From: an uncultured Opitutia bacterium
Lineage (GTDB): Bacteria > Verrucomicrobiota > Verrucomicrobiia > Opitutales > Puniceicoccaceae
Direction of reading: 5' to 3'
Assembly: GCA_913056175.1 (NCBI GenBank)
Contig: CAJXLM010000029.1
Location: 1 to 36,041, forward strand
DNA length: 36,041 bases
Shown here in pieces: positions 7,808 through 16,926 of the stretch. Both the position numbers and the translations under genes were made by a program. Each line of letters opens with the position of its first letter. The first letter of the stretch is position 1. Under the pieces are notes generated by a model. The model was not told where the DNA came from, ran no database searches, and saw only the letters and a list, made by a program, of their open reading frames with translations.

Positions 7808-8605
7808 ATGAGTCTTTTTGTTTACCGCAGTCGGTCCTTCTACCGCCTCTACTCCCTCGTCCTCTTCGTCTATGGCGTGTGGTTTCTCGTCGGGCTCTTC
7901 GTGGTGGGCGCCCAGCTGCCGACCCCGCTCGGACCGTGGGCCGATTTCATCTTCATGGCGCTGGCGGCGCTCGTCCTCTTCCTCCACCTCGTGTCGCACG
8001 CCCCGGCGGGAATCGCCTGCCTCGCCCTGCTCCTCATCGGCGGCCTCGGCGGGGTGGTCGAGTGGATCGGCGCGGCCACCGGCTGGCCCTTCGGCCACTA
8101 CCGCTACACCGGCGCCTTTGGTCCCCGGCTGGCGGGCTCGCTGCCCCTCTCCATCCCCCTCGCCTGGTGGGTGATCGTCTGGCCCATCCATTCCGTCCTC
8201 TACTCCGCCCTCGCCGGCAGGCAGGGGTCGGTGTGGATCCCCTTCTTCACCGCCTTCGGGGCCGTCTGGGTGGACCTGTTACTCGAGCCCGTGGCCACCG
8301 GCGTGCGCGGGTACTGGATCTGGGAGCAGGAGGGCTTCTACTACGGGGTCCCCCTCCTCAATTTCGCCGGCTGGTACCTCACCGCCCTCGTCCTCTCCTT
8401 CCTCACCCAGCTCTTCCTGCCGCACACACCCTTCAAGCGCGGACAACTCCTCGTGCCCGTTCTCGTCCTCACGACCACCCTCGTGCCCTTCCTGCTCGTC
8501 TCCGTGCTCGAGGGCTTCGTCGGGCCGACCGTGATCGGACTGCTCTTTCTCGCCGCCTTCCTCTACCTGGCGCGCGGGACGCGGCGGAGCCGGTTGAGCC
8601 AGTAA
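7808..8605 (+). CDS. CruF-like carotenoid biosynthesis membrane protein (DUF422/Caroten_synth family)
   Basis: This 265-residue integral membrane protein has about seven hydrophobic segments. It carries the family hallmark FGHYRYTGAFGPRLAGSLPL followed directly by SIPLAWWVI, and a later WVDLLLEPVAT...GYWIWE block. Characterised relatives (CruF and the archaeal bisanhydrobacterioruberin hydratase) add water across the C1-C2 double bond of acyclic carotenoid ends in the membrane. A carotenoid role is therefore likely, though substrate and exact reaction are inferred. Other carotenoid genes are not adjacent; the only possible relative is the FAD oxidase at 34632. The ATG at 7808 is chosen because the N-terminal hydrophobic helix begins soon after it. 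The end is convergent with the phosphohexomutase, 52 bp away. Confidence 0.75.
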   Translation: MSLFVYRSRSFYRLYSLVLFVYGVWFLVGLFVVGAQLPTPLGPWADFIFMALAALVLFLHLVSHAPAGIACLALLLIGGLGGVVEWIGAATGWPFGHYRYTGAFGPRLAGSLPLSIPLAWWVIVWPIHSVLYSALAGRQGSVWIPFFTAFGAVWVDLLLEPVATGVRGYWIWEQEGFYYGVPLLNFAGWYLTALVLSFLTQLFLPHTPFKRGQLLVPVLVLTTTLVPFLLVSVLEGFVGPTVIGLLFLAAFLYLARGTRRSRLSQ

Positions 8606-8657
8606 ACGACCCGGCCTTCCCCCTTCCCCGGTCGGGAGGGACGGAACGCTCGCCGCC

Positions 8658-10631
8658 TCAACCCGCCCGGACCGCGGCGTCCGCCTCGATCGCCTCCCGG
8701 AGAGCGCGGAGGCGGGCCTGCAGGTCGGCGGCCACCTGCTCGTAATCCCCGTCCGGGCCGAGCTCACTCCGCCCGAAGACGTAGAACTTGATCTTCGGCT
8801 CGGTGCCGCTGCCCCGGACCGCGAAGCGGAAATCCTCGGCGAGGCGCAGGAAGAAGAAGTTCTCCGCGGGAATCGTCTCCCCGTCCGCGTCGACGACCGT
8901 GTCGCGCCCGAAATCGGTAACCTCCTCGACGGCGTAGCCTCCGATCTCGGTGGGGGGATCCTCCCGGTAGGAGCGGAGGATGTTCGCGATCTTCTCGGCC
9001 CCAGAGGCTCCCTCGTAGTAGACGTTGCCGAGGTCCTCGCGGTAGTAGCCGTAGGTGCGGTAGATTTCCTCGAGGAAATCGAGGACCGAGCGGCCCTCCT
9101 CGCGGAGGCGGGCGGCCATCTCGCAGAAGAGGAGGATGGCCGCGTTGGCATCCTTGTCCCGGACCAGGTCGGTCGCCAAATACCCGTAGCTCTCCTCGCC
9201 CCCGAAGACATAGAAGGTGCTGTGCTCGAGCAGCAGCCGGGCCCGGGCGGCGAGGGTGGAGGCGGCGTAGTCGAGCACCATGCCCGTGGACGCGCGCAGA
9301 TTCGCCTGCAGCTCCTCCTCGTAGCGACGAAGCTTGGCCCCGATCCACTTGAACCCCGTGAGGGTGTTGATCGCCTTGAGCCCATGGCGCTCGGCGATCG
9401 ACTCCTGCAGCGGGGTCGTCACGAAGGTCTTGACGAGGGCGGCCCGCGGACTCCCCCCGGCCGGCAGGAGCCCCTGTTTCTTGTACTCGCGAATCCGGAA
9501 CTCGGCGAGGAGCGAGCCGATCATGTTGCCGGTGAGGAGGACCATCTCCCCGCGGGCGTTGCGCACGGCCGCCCCCATCCGGTCCCCGTCCGGATCGGTG
9601 GCGAGCACCACCTCCGCCCCTTCCCGGTCGGCCTGAGCAAGGGCAAGGGTGAGGGCCTCCGCGTTCTCCGGGTTGGGGGAGTCGACCGTGGAGAAGAGGG
9701 GGTCCTGCGCGAGTTGCTCCTCCACCGTGGACAGGGAGAGGCCCGCCGCCTCCAGAAGGGGGAGCGCGGCGACCGCACCGGTGCCGTGGATCGGGCTGTA
9801 GACCACCCGCGGCGCGGAGCGGCGGAAAAGGCCCGGATCGGCCATCCCTCCGAGCAGAGTGGAGCGGTAGGCCTCGTCGACGGAGCTTCCCAGCCAGCGC
9901 ACCCGGGAGAGGTCCGTAGTGAGGAGCGGGCCGATCTCCGCGAGGGTCGCCGCATTCGCCTGCTCCATGATGCCCTCGGCGTGGGGAGAGACCGTCTGCG
10001 CCCCATCCTCGAAGTAGGCCTTAAAGCCGTTGTAGGCGGGCGGATTGTGGCTGGCGGTAATGACCACTCCGGCGTGCGCCCCGAGAAAGCGGACGCTGAA
10101 GCTGAGCTGGGGGGTCGAGCGCGGCCCGTCGTAGAGGTAGGCCTGGCCGCCCTGGGCGGACCAGACCGAGGCCGCCAGTTCCGCAAAGCGGCGCGAGAAG
10201 AAGCGGACATCGTGCACCAGGACGAGGGAGGGCACCTCGTGCCCGCGCCCGGCCTCCTCGAGGAAGTGGCGGGTATGGCGGTAGAGCCCGAGGGTGGCCC
10301 GGGCCACGTTGAAATCGTTCAGGCAATGGGCTCCCACGGCGGCATGCCGGGGATCCGCCTGGCCGTCCGGACCCACCTCGGAGGAGGCGGAGACCCGGCC
10401 AATGGTGCGGCCGCGCATGCCGCCCGTCCCGAAGGCGAGGTCCTGGTAGAAGCGGTCGTTCAGCTCCTCCCACTGGCCGGTGGCCACGAGTTCCTCGAGG
10501 GCTTCCCGGGCCCACGCGGGCAGGGCCTCGCTCCGGTACCAGGTGAGGAAGCGGGGACCGACTTCCGGGAGGAGACGGCCGTCCTCGAGGGCAGATTGCA
10601 GAGTGGATTCGGTGGAATTGGATTCGCTCAT
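8658..10631 (-). CDS. Alpha-D-phosphohexomutase (phosphoglucomutase/phosphomannomutase family, long PGM2-like form)
   Basis: A 657-residue cytoplasmic enzyme predicted to interconvert hexose 1- and 6-phosphates via a phosphoserine. All four domain motifs are present: the catalytic serine in VITASHNPPAYNGFKAYF (S194), metal-binding ATDPDGDR (about 345-351), the sugar-binding loop GGEESYG (477-483) and the phosphate-binding RGSGTEPK (606-613). Length is above the roughly 450-residue bacterial PMM type and close to the PGM2 / phosphopentomutase-like group. Glucose-1-phosphate is the most likely substrate, but ribose-1-phosphate is possible. I chose the ATG at 10631 (MSESNSTEST); an upstream TTG would add five residues. 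The gene is divergent from fumC. Confidence 0.88.
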   Translation of the reverse strand: MSESNSTESTLQSALEDGRLLPEVGPRFLTWYRSEALPAWAREALEELVATGQWEELNDRFYQDLAFGTGGMRGRTIGRVSASSEVGPDGQADPRHAAVGAHCLNDFNVARATLGLYRHTRHFLEEAGRGHEVPSLVLVHDVRFFSRRFAELAASVWSAQGGQAYLYDGPRSTPQLSFSVRFLGAHAGVVITASHNPPAYNGFKAYFEDGAQTVSPHAEGIMEQANAATLAEIGPLLTTDLSRVRWLGSSVDEAYRSTLLGGMADPGLFRRSAPRVVYSPIHGTGAVAALPLLEAAGLSLSTVEEQLAQDPLFSTVDSPNPENAEALTLALAQADREGAEVVLATDPDGDRMGAAVRNARGEMVLLTGNMIGSLLAEFRIREYKKQGLLPAGGSPRAALVKTFVTTPLQESIAERHGLKAINTLTGFKWIGAKLRRYEEELQANLRASTGMVLDYAASTLAARARLLLEHSTFYVFGGEESYGYLATDLVRDKDANAAILLFCEMAARLREEGRSVLDFLEEIYRTYGYYREDLGNVYYEGASGAEKIANILRSYREDPPTEIGGYAVEEVTDFGRDTVVDADGETIPAENFFFLRLAEDFRFAVRGSGTEPKIKFYVFGRSELGPDGDYEQVAADLQARLRALREAIEADAAVRAG

Positions 10632-10768
10632 GATGGGGGATCGCAACGAGGCGGAGCATGGTCCGGCTCGATCGCCCGTGCAATCCGGGAGTGGTCCCTG
10701 GCCCGGGAGGGCCGCCCGCTCCCGGTTTTTGGCTCGATCCCCACCCGTCCGGGCGGCAGGGTTCCCCC

Positions 10769-12154
10769 ATGCGTACTGAATCGGATTCCATGGGGGAAAT
10801 GCAGGTCCCCGACGATGCCCTCTACGGTGCTTCCACGCAGCGGGCGGTCCTCAATTTCCCGGTGAGTGGCTACCCCATGCCGACCGCCTTCGTCCACGGA
10901 CTGGCCCGGGTGAAATCCGCCTGTGCCACCGCCAACGAGGACCTCGGCCTCCTCCCCACGGACAAGGCCGGGCTGATCCGCGACGCCCTCCAGGCAATCC
11001 TCCGGGGCGAGCACGACGACCAGTTCCCCGTGGACGTATTCCAGACCGGGTCCGGGACCTCCACGAACATGAACCTCAACGAGGTGGTCGCGAACCTCGC
11101 CAGCCTCGCCCGGGGCGAGGCGATCGGCTCGCGCAAGCCCATCCACCCGAACGACGACGTCAACCTCGGCCAGTCGTCCAACGACGTCATCCCGACCGCC
11201 CTCCACGTGAGCGTGGCGCTGGCCCTCCGGGACACCCTGATCCCCGCGCTCACCCACCTCGCCGCCGAGCTGCGGGAGAAGAGCGAGCGCTTCGCGGATC
11301 TCGTGAAAATCGGGCGGACGCACCTCATGGACGCGACCCCGCTCACCCTTGGCCAGGAGTTCTCCGGCTACGCCGCCCAGGTCCGCAAGGGGGCGGAGCG
11401 CGCGGAGCGGGCCATCACCTGCCTGGCCGAGCTGGCCATCGGGGGGACCGCGGTGGGCACCGGGATCAACACGCACCCCGAGTTCGGGGCACGGGTGGCC
11501 GCCCTCCTCAGCGAGGAGACCGGGCTCTCCTTCCGCGAGGCGGACAACCACTTCGAGGCGCAGGGCGGCCGCGACGACGCCGTGGAGGTGGCGGGGATCC
11601 TCGCCTCGATCAGCGCCGGGCTCACCAAAGTGGCCAACGACATCCGGCTGCTCGGGTCCGGGCCCCGCTCGGGCCTCGGGGAAATCGCCCTGCCGGCGAC
11701 CCAGCCCGGTTCCTCGATCATGCCCGGCAAGGTCAATCCGGTGATGAGCGAGATGCTCGTGCAGGCCTGCCTCTTCGCCCAGGGGCAGTGCCAAGCGGTG
11801 GTCAGCGCCGGGCGGGACGGCCACTTCGAGCTGAACGTGACCCTTCCCCTCCTCGCCCACAGCCTGCTCGAGAGCATCCGGATCCTCGCCCACGCGGCCC
11901 GCACCTTTGCCGACCGTTGTGTCGCCGGGATCGAGGCCAACGAGGAAACCTGCGGCGAACTCGTGCGCCGCTCGCTCATGCTGGTGACCGCGCTGAACCC
12001 TCACATCGGCTACGACAACGCCGCCCGGGTGGCGAAAAAGGCCTTCGCCGAGAACAAGACCCTGCGGGAGATCGTCCTCGAGGAGGGCCTCCTCGACGAA
12101 GCCACCCTCGACCAGGCCCTCGACCCCAGCGGCATGGTCCGCCCCCTCGCCTGA
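10769..12154 (+). CDS. fumC: Class II fumarate hydratase
   Basis: A 461-residue homotetrameric, iron-free fumarase that interconverts fumarate and L-malate in the TCA cycle. The N-terminus [14 protein letters not shown] followed by [11 protein letters not shown] is the standard class II start. Also present are [10 protein letters not shown] (93-101), [14 protein letters not shown] (126-139), the catalytic [10 protein letters not shown] block with H185, and the superfamily signature [11 protein letters not shown] (314-324) containing the catalytic serine. Length is as expected. Aspartase is less likely given the close FumC-type signatures. The ATG at 10769 was chosen because family similarity begins there. 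lpxK follows 38 bp downstream on the same strand; the two functions are unrelated. Confidence 0.95.
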   Translation: MRTESDSMGEMQVPDDALYGASTQRAVLNFPVSGYPMPTAFVHGLARVKSACATANEDLGLLPTDKAGLIRDALQAILRGEHDDQFPVDVFQTGSGTSTNMNLNEVVANLASLARGEAIGSRKPIHPNDDVNLGQSSNDVIPTALHVSVALALRDTLIPALTHLAAELREKSERFADLVKIGRTHLMDATPLTLGQEFSGYAAQVRKGAERAERAITCLAELAIGGTAVGTGINTHPEFGARVAALLSEETGLSFREADNHFEAQGGRDDAVEVAGILASISAGLTKVANDIRLLGSGPRSGLGEIALPATQPGSSIMPGKVNPVMSEMLVQACLFAQGQCQAVVSAGRDGHFELNVTLPLLAHSLLESIRILAHAARTFADRCVAGIEANEETCGELVRRSLMLVTALNPHIGYDNAARVAKKAFAENKTLREIVLEEGLLDEATLDQALDPSGMVRPLA

Positions 12155-12192
12155 GCCTTTCCGCCCCCGCGCCACGCTTGCCCCACCCTTCC

Positions 12193-13449
12193 GTGACCGC
12201 AGCCCGCCGCAGCCTCCAGCAGCGCCGGAAGGCGGTGGAGCGCTTCCTCGTCGACGTCGTTTACGACCGGAGGCGGGACCGCCTCGCCCGGTCGACCGGA
12301 GTCGTGCTCGGCGGATTGTCGCGGCTCTTCGCGACCATCGTGCGGGCACGCGAGTACGCCTACCGGATCCGGCTGCTCCGCAACCGTCCCCTCGGCTGCC
12401 TCGTCGTGGTCGTGGGCAACCTCACGGTGGGGGGCACCGGCAAGACCCCCGTCGTCGAGAAATTCGCCCGCAGCCTGCGCGACCAGGGCCGAAACGTGGC
12501 CATCCTCTCCCGCGGCTACAAGAGCCGCCGCGATCCCCTCGCCGTGCGCGGCTGGCGGGCCCTGACCCACCGCACGGCCCCACCCCCGAAAGTCGTGAGC
12601 GATGGCCGGCAGGTGTTCCTCGGACCGGAAGAGGCCGGGGACGAGCCCTACATGCTGGCGCGCAACCTTCCCGGGGTGCACGTGCTGGTGGACAAGGACC
12701 GCGTGAAGGCCGGCGAGTATGCCATCCGCCACTTTGGCGTGGACACCCTCCTCCTCGACGACGGGCTCCAGTACATGGCCCTGAAGGGCAGCCTGAACCT
12801 CATCCTCGTGGACCGGACCAATCCCTTCGGGAACCGCCGCGTCCTCCCGCGGGGAGTCCTCCGGGAACCCGTGGACCACCTGCGGAGGGCTTCCTACGTC
12901 TTCCTGACCAAGTCGGACGGGTCCCCCTCGGACGACCTGCGCCGGGAAATCCACCGCCACCATCCCGGCGTGGAAATCGTGGAGTGCGCCCACCAGCCGA
13001 CCCATTTGCAGAGCCTCGACGGACGGGAAACCCACCCCCTGGCCCTTCTCGCGGGGGCGCGGGTCGCCGCGTTCAGCGGGATTGCCGTGCCGGAAAGCTT
13101 CGAAAATTTCCTGCGGGACCACGGGGCCTCGTTGCCGCTCACCCGCCGTTTCCTCGACCACCACTGGTTCACCGCCGCCGAGTTGGAAACCCTCGACCGC
13201 CAGGCGCGGGACGCCGGGGCCGATTTCCTCGTGACCACCGAGAAGGACGCGGTGCGCCTGTCCGCGGACGCCGGCTTTCAGCTCCCGGTGTACTACCTCC
13301 GGCTGGAAATCGACATCCTGTCCGGGGCGCAGGACTTCGAGGAGGCCGTCGAGAGGGTCTGCTTCCCCGGCGGCGTACGCCCCGCCGCGGTGACCGAGGA
13401 GATGCCGGCCGTGGCCCGCCGCTCGGAGGGACTCCCCTCGGAAAGTTAA
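12193..13449 (+). CDS. lpxK: Tetraacyldisaccharide 4'-kinase
   Basis: An inner-membrane kinase that phosphorylates the lipid A precursor DSMP at the 4' position, which implies an LPS-bearing outer membrane. The P-loop is [14 protein letters not shown] (residues 74-86), followed by AILSRGYKS, the conserved LLLDDGLQY aspartate motif, LPRGVLREP and, near the end, [12 protein letters not shown]. At 418 residues it is longer than the E. coli enzyme (about 330), with an extended N-terminus. That N-terminus holds the predicted amphipathic membrane-contact helix ([16 protein letters not shown]). The start is uncertain: I take GTG 12193; an in-frame TTG at 12178 would add five residues. The end is convergent with the respiratory operon. 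Confidence 0.92.
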   Translation: MTAARRSLQQRRKAVERFLVDVVYDRRRDRLARSTGVVLGGLSRLFATIVRAREYAYRIRLLRNRPLGCLVVVVGNLTVGGTGKTPVVEKFARSLRDQGRNVAILSRGYKSRRDPLAVRGWRALTHRTAPPPKVVSDGRQVFLGPEEAGDEPYMLARNLPGVHVLVDKDRVKAGEYAIRHFGVDTLLLDDGLQYMALKGSLNLILVDRTNPFGNRRVLPRGVLREPVDHLRRASYVFLTKSDGSPSDDLRREIHRHHPGVEIVECAHQPTHLQSLDGRETHPLALLAGARVAAFSGIAVPESFENFLRDHGASLPLTRRFLDHHWFTAAELETLDRQARDAGADFLVTTEKDAVRLSADAGFQLPVYYLRLEIDILSGAQDFEEAVERVCFPGGVRPAAVTEEMPAVARRSEGLPSES

Positions 13450-13497
13450 GAGGGCCCGGAGGCTAAGAGTACCCGGCCTGGAGCCCGCGATTCACGA

Positions 13498-13520
13498 CGC
13501 GCCGCCGAGGCGGCTCCGCG
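13498..13520. terminator. GC hairpin between convergent lpxK and the respiratory operon
   Basis: GCCGC-CGAG-GCGGC (13501-13514) is a perfect 5-bp stem with extra pairing possible outside it, in the 91-bp space between two convergent stop codons. There is no U-run, so intrinsic termination is only suggested. Confidence 0.3.
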
Positions 13521-13540
13521 ACGGCAACCTTGTTCCCCGC

Positions 13541-14224
13541 CTACGGTAACGGATAGTCGGCGAGGATCTCCTCCCCGGTCCACGGGGCGGACCGGGGTGC
13601 GCTAGCCCGCAGATCCGCGACCCGGTCCTCCGGGACGACTTCGGAACCGTTCCACTCGACGCGGATGTAGCTGAGGACCGCGGCGATGTCCCGGTCCGAG
13701 AGGATTCCACCGAAGGCCGGCATATTCCCGTTGTAGGCCTGCCCATTGACCTCGATCGGCCCATTCATGCCCGCGAGCAGGATGTGGATGGAGCGGTCGG
13801 GGTTGCCCTGCACCCAGTCGACCTCGACCAGCGGGGGGAACGCCCCGGGGAGGCCCTGCCCGTCCGACTGGTGGCAGGCCACGCAGTTGTTCCGGAAAAT
13901 CCGCTCCCCGTGCGCGATGGGGTCGAAGGCGGGCTCCTCCGCCTGCACGGTGACCTGGCCGCCCTCGTAGTTCGGGTCGAAGACCTCCGCGCTAAAGCCG
14001 GCGTACTTCGTGCCGAAGTAGAAGGCCGCCCAGGCGACCACCAGCCCGCTCAGGGTCACCAGCCACAGCGGCATGGGCCGCATGAGCTCGTTCGGCTCCT
14101 TCTTTTCGCGGAGAAGCTGGTCGTGCAGCCGGCTCATCTCCCGGTCGCCGAGCCCTTCCCGCTCGGCGCCGAGGCCTTGGGCCCGCCGCTCCTCTCCGGA
14201 GGGGCGCTGGGATTCATCGCTCAT
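13541..14224 (-). CDS. Mono-heme, membrane-anchored cytochrome c in the position of cbb3 subunit CcoP
   Basis: This 227-residue protein has a long charged cytoplasmic N-terminus, one membrane helix (about residues 52-70) and a periplasmic cytochrome c domain. The domain has a single heme site CVACH (114-118) and a likely axial methionine in NGNMPAF (M168). Its place directly after ccoO, with a 4-base ATGA overlap, marks it as the third oxidase subunit, carrying electrons to CcoO/CcoN. Classical CcoP has two CxxCH sites, so this is a reduced mono-heme version. It is the last gene of the operon. Similar single-heme proteins also accompany ACIII clusters in other phyla, so an ACIII-to-oxidase shuttle role is an alternative. 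Confidence 0.8.
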   Translation of the reverse strand: MSDESQRPSGEERRAQGLGAEREGLGDREMSRLHDQLLREKKEPNELMRPMPLWLVTLSGLVVAWAAFYFGTKYAGFSAEVFDPNYEGGQVTVQAEEPAFDPIAHGERIFRNNCVACHQSDGQGLPGAFPPLVEVDWVQGNPDRSIHILLAGMNGPIEVNGQAYNGNMPAFGGILSDRDIAAVLSYIRVEWNGSEVVPEDRVADLRASAPRSAPWTGEEILADYPLP

Positions 14225-14874
14225 TGACTGAATTTCGCTTCCGGCAGCTCGTAGTCAATCCGCAGGCTGAGAAGATAGGCCACGAGGGCCTTCGCCTCGT
14301 CCGTCGGCACGACTTCGTAGCCCGGCGGTGGGGCGTACGGGAAGTCGGCGGGGATGGACACCGCGTCCGGCGAGGGCCCCTCCGGATCGATCTCCTGCAT
14401 CCGGTAAAGGTAGCGGAAGGGCGGCATTACCGAGCCCGGTGAAGTGATCTGCGGGTTGTAGAGGTGCTGGTGGTGCCAGTCCGCGCTGAGGGCCCTCCCC
14501 CCAACGTTGGCGAGGTCCGGACCCGTCCGCATGGTGCCGAGGAGGACGCGGTCCTCGAGGATGTAGTCGCGGGGCACCGTCTGGCGCGGACCCCAACCCC
14601 GCTCGAAATCGGCGCCGTAGCCCTTCGGCCGCACCTGCTGGGAATGGCAGTACATGCAGCCCTGGTTCTGGTAGACCTCCTTGCCCTGCAGCGCGATTCC
14701 CGCCGAGGCTGCCGGAAACAGCTCGCCCCCCTCCTCTGGCTCACCCTCGGCATTGAGGGTGGAGGTGGTCGGCACGAGTTTCCCGTACTGGATTTCCGAG
14801 GAAAGGATCAGGCCGCTCCAGGAGAAGGCCAGGGTGAAGAAGATCCCGAGGAAGAGGAGGGGCAGGTTCTTCAT
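14221..14874 (-). CDS. ccoO: cbb3-type cytochrome c oxidase, mono-heme subunit II
   Basis: A 217-residue subunit with one N-terminal membrane anchor (residues 5-26) and a periplasmic mono-heme domain. The heme motif is [13 protein letters not shown] (CMYCH at 73-77), followed by the CcoO-typical [12 protein letters not shown] and [12 protein letters not shown] blocks, with the axial methionine in GSVMPPF (M150). It transfers electrons from the cytochrome c domain of the third subunit to the heme b centre in CcoN. The start at 14874 lies 6 bp after the ccoN stop, and its stop overlaps the next start (ATGA). Confidence 0.92.
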   Translation of the reverse strand: MKNLPLLFLGIFFTLAFSWSGLILSSEIQYGKLVPTTSTLNAEGEPEEGGELFPAASAGIALQGKEVYQNQGCMYCHSQQVRPKGYGADFERGWGPRQTVPRDYILEDRVLLGTMRTGPDLANVGGRALSADWHHQHLYNPQITSPGSVMPPFRYLYRMQEIDPEGPSPDAVSIPADFPYAPPPGYEVVPTDEAKALVAYLLSLRIDYELPEAKFSQ

Positions 14875-14880
14875 GGCGGC

Positions 14881-16356
14881 TCAGGCGGGGACCCGCTCCC
14901 GGCCCAGCGAGGTCTTCGGCACGGTGGAGCGCGGGCCGGCGATCATCCAGATGAGGTTCGCGAAGAAGGCGAGGTGGCCGACGGTGAGAAGAATCCCCGC
15001 GAAGGAGCGGGAGAGGAGCCAGGGAATCATCGCCTGGACGATGTCGAGGAAGGGGATGTCGGGGTTGTTCATCATGAGCCCCTGCATCCAGCCCCCGATG
15101 GAGAGCCCCACCACATAGATGCCGATCCCGAGGGCGCAGGCCCAGAAGTGGATGCGGATGAGCGTCGCCGAAGGCCACTCCCGGTTGAGGAGACGGGGAA
15201 GCATGAAGTAAATCGCCCCGAACATCACCATGGTGAAGAAGGCGTAGACCCCATGGTGGGCGTGGGCCACGGTGAAGTGGGTGAAGTGGGTGACCTCGTT
15301 CACATCCGGGACCGCCATCGCGGACCCGATGAGGCTCGTCAGGGTATAGGACATCGCCCCGAAGACGACGAAGCGGAGGGTTGGGCTGTTCCAAACGGCC
15401 CGGAACGAACCCCGGGCGGTGAGGTGGTGGTTCACGGCCACGACGATGACGGGAATGACCATGCCGATGCTGCCGACCGTGCCCGCCGCCTGGAGCCAGA
15501 GCGGGATGGGACCCCCGATGAGGTGGTGGACGCCCGCCCAGTTGTAAAAGAGGGCGAGGGACCAGAACCCGAGGATGGAGAGGTAGTAGCTGTGGATGGG
15601 TTTCCCGAGGATCTTCGGGATGAGGTAGTAGGCGGCGGCGAGGCCGACCGGCGTGTACCAAAGCCCGAGCACGTTGTGGGCGAACCACCAGTTGGTGATC
15701 GCCTGGACCGTCCCGCGGGCCGGGGTGAAGAAGATCATCATCTGGGCCACCGTGTACAACCAGGGGAACCAGAAGAGGGCGGCGAGAATGTACCACTGGG
15801 AGACGTAGACATGGTCCCCCTTGCGGAAGTGGAAGGCGAGGATCCCCCAGACCCCGACGAGGGCGTAGGATAGGGCGAGGAGCGGAGTCACGTAGGTTGG
15901 CATCTCCAACCATTCCACCGAGGTCAGGTCGCCGAAGAGGATGCCCCAGATGCCGATGGTCACCCCAAGGTTCCACATGACCCCCGCGGTGATCAGGATG
16001 TAGTGGTAGCGGACGGGGGCCCGGCAGAGCCGGGACATGATCCAGAGCGCCACCGCGAAGAGGGCGTTGTTACCCCACCCGTAGGTCATCGCGTTGAGGT
16101 GGGCGGAGCGGGCCCGGCCGAAGGTGAGGGCCTCGATGTTCCCGAGGAATTCGGGATTGTGGAGCTTGAAGGAGGCGACGATCGCGAGGGCCGTGCCGAT
16201 GAGCAGCCATACTCCCCCGGACACCACGAAGAAGATCCCGGGCACCCGCATCGATTCGTCGATGGTACTGAGGGCGACCCGGTCGCTCCACTCCTCGGGG
16301 GGCGCCTCGGTCTTTGCCGGAGCCGGAGAGGCTTGGGTGGTGGGCAAGGTACTCAT
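14881..16356 (-). CDS. ccoN: cbb3-type cytochrome c oxidase catalytic subunit I
   Basis: The proton-pumping, oxygen-reducing heme-copper subunit (491 residues, about 12 membrane helices). By alignment from memory, the low-spin heme b ligands are H86 (RSAHLNAMTYGW) and H367, and the high-spin heme b3 ligand is H365 (VAHAHHG). The CuB ligands are H227 (WWFAHNVLG), H277 and H278 (YNWAGVHHL), and the cross-linked tyrosine is Y271, six residues before H277 as in cbb3 enzymes. The position of the conserved helix-IX glutamate (E323 in Pseudomonas stutzeri) appears to be isoleucine 343 in SLIGSAMAV, so this belongs to a divergent subgroup. NO-reductase relatives are a less likely alternative given the neighbouring ccoO and ccoS. 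Its ATG overlaps the ccoS stop. Confidence 0.92.
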   Translation of the reverse strand: MSTLPTTQASPAPAKTEAPPEEWSDRVALSTIDESMRVPGIFFVVSGGVWLLIGTALAIVASFKLHNPEFLGNIEALTFGRARSAHLNAMTYGWGNNALFAVALWIMSRLCRAPVRYHYILITAGVMWNLGVTIGIWGILFGDLTSVEWLEMPTYVTPLLALSYALVGVWGILAFHFRKGDHVYVSQWYILAALFWFPWLYTVAQMMIFFTPARGTVQAITNWWFAHNVLGLWYTPVGLAAAYYLIPKILGKPIHSYYLSILGFWSLALFYNWAGVHHLIGGPIPLWLQAAGTVGSIGMVIPVIVVAVNHHLTARGSFRAVWNSPTLRFVVFGAMSYTLTSLIGSAMAVPDVNEVTHFTHFTVAHAHHGVYAFFTMVMFGAIYFMLPRLLNREWPSATLIRIHFWACALGIGIYVVGLSIGGWMQGLMMNNPDIPFLDIVQAMIPWLLSRSFAGILLTVGHLAFFANLIWMIAGPRSTVPKTSLGRERVPA

Positions 16357-16586
16357 GAGCGGGTCTCCTCTTCCGGGGGCCAGGGGGGACGGGGCTTCTC
16401 CTTGTCCGGGAAGGCATCGAGGGGCCGGCCCTCGGGCTCCTCCTCGGTGAAGATCGACTTGGCACCTTCCTCGAAGCGTTCGAGCTGGCCGTGTCGGGAG
16501 GCCCAGTAAAGTGCGTACACGGCGGACACGAAGATCAGGCAGGCAACGATGATGACGACGGTGACGAGGGCGCTGGCGGTATACAT
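16353..16586 (-). CDS. ccoS: cbb3 oxidase assembly protein CcoS
   Basis: A 77-residue single-pass inner-membrane protein: MYTASALVTVVIIVACLIFV, then the hallmark ALYWASRHGQLERFEE...IFTEEE. CcoS is needed for cofactor insertion into CcoN in other bacteria. The usual x-F/YW-x-x-x-x-GQ-x-x-x-x-E pattern is clear. The ATG at 16586 is 10 bp after the preceding gene, and the stop overlaps the ccoN start (ATGA), so its synthesis is coupled to the subunit it helps assemble. The partner assembly genes ccoG, ccoH and ccoI are not in this window. Confidence 0.8.
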   Translation of the reverse strand: MYTASALVTVVIIVACLIFVSAVYALYWASRHGQLERFEEGAKSIFTEEEPEGRPLDAFPDKEKPRPPWPPEEETRS

Positions 16587-16596
16587 GCGGAGCTTC

Positions 16597-16926
16597 CTAG
16601 TTGGTAGTTCCCGGCACGGAATCCTCCCGCCGGTACTTTTCAACCGTCAGCTCCATTGCTTCTTCCACGGGAATTCGGTAAACGCCCTCCTCTGGGTCGA
16701 CCACTCCGTAGGTAGTCGTCAGCTCGGTGGAGTCGTTCTTGATCTCATTGTAGGTCTCCATCCTCTGCTGCCCCTGGACCTCGGCGATCGGCTCGGGCCG
16801 GTAGGGCAGGTAGGCGAGCCAGAGGATCAGGAGGAACAACAGGATGAACCCGATACCAGCAAGGATCGAGAGCCACATGTTGCGCGGGGGGCGGTTCTCC
16901 GCCCCGGGGGAAACGGACTCACTCAT
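16597..16926 (-). CDS. Small membrane-anchored protein of the ACIII/oxidase cluster, unknown function
   Basis: A 109-residue protein with a charged N-terminus, one hydrophobic helix (about residues 18-41) and a periplasmic tail. The tail contains YGVVDPEEGVYRIPVEEAME. This resembles the Y-G-x-V-D-x-x-x-G-x-x-x-I-P-I-D-x-A-M motif of small proteins found beside ACIII, SCO and oxidase genes in Acidobacteria and relatives; that comparison is from memory. The ATG lies inside the end of actF (8-nt overlap), and ccoS follows 10 bp later. The gene therefore bridges the complex III and oxidase halves of the operon. A structural or assembly role joining the two complexes is a guess. Confidence 0.65.
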   Translation of the reverse strand: MSESVSPGAENRPPRNMWLSILAGIGFILLFLLILWLAYLPYRPEPIAEVQGQQRMETYNEIKNDSTELTTTYGVVDPEEGVYRIPVEEAMELTVEKYRREDSVPGTTN

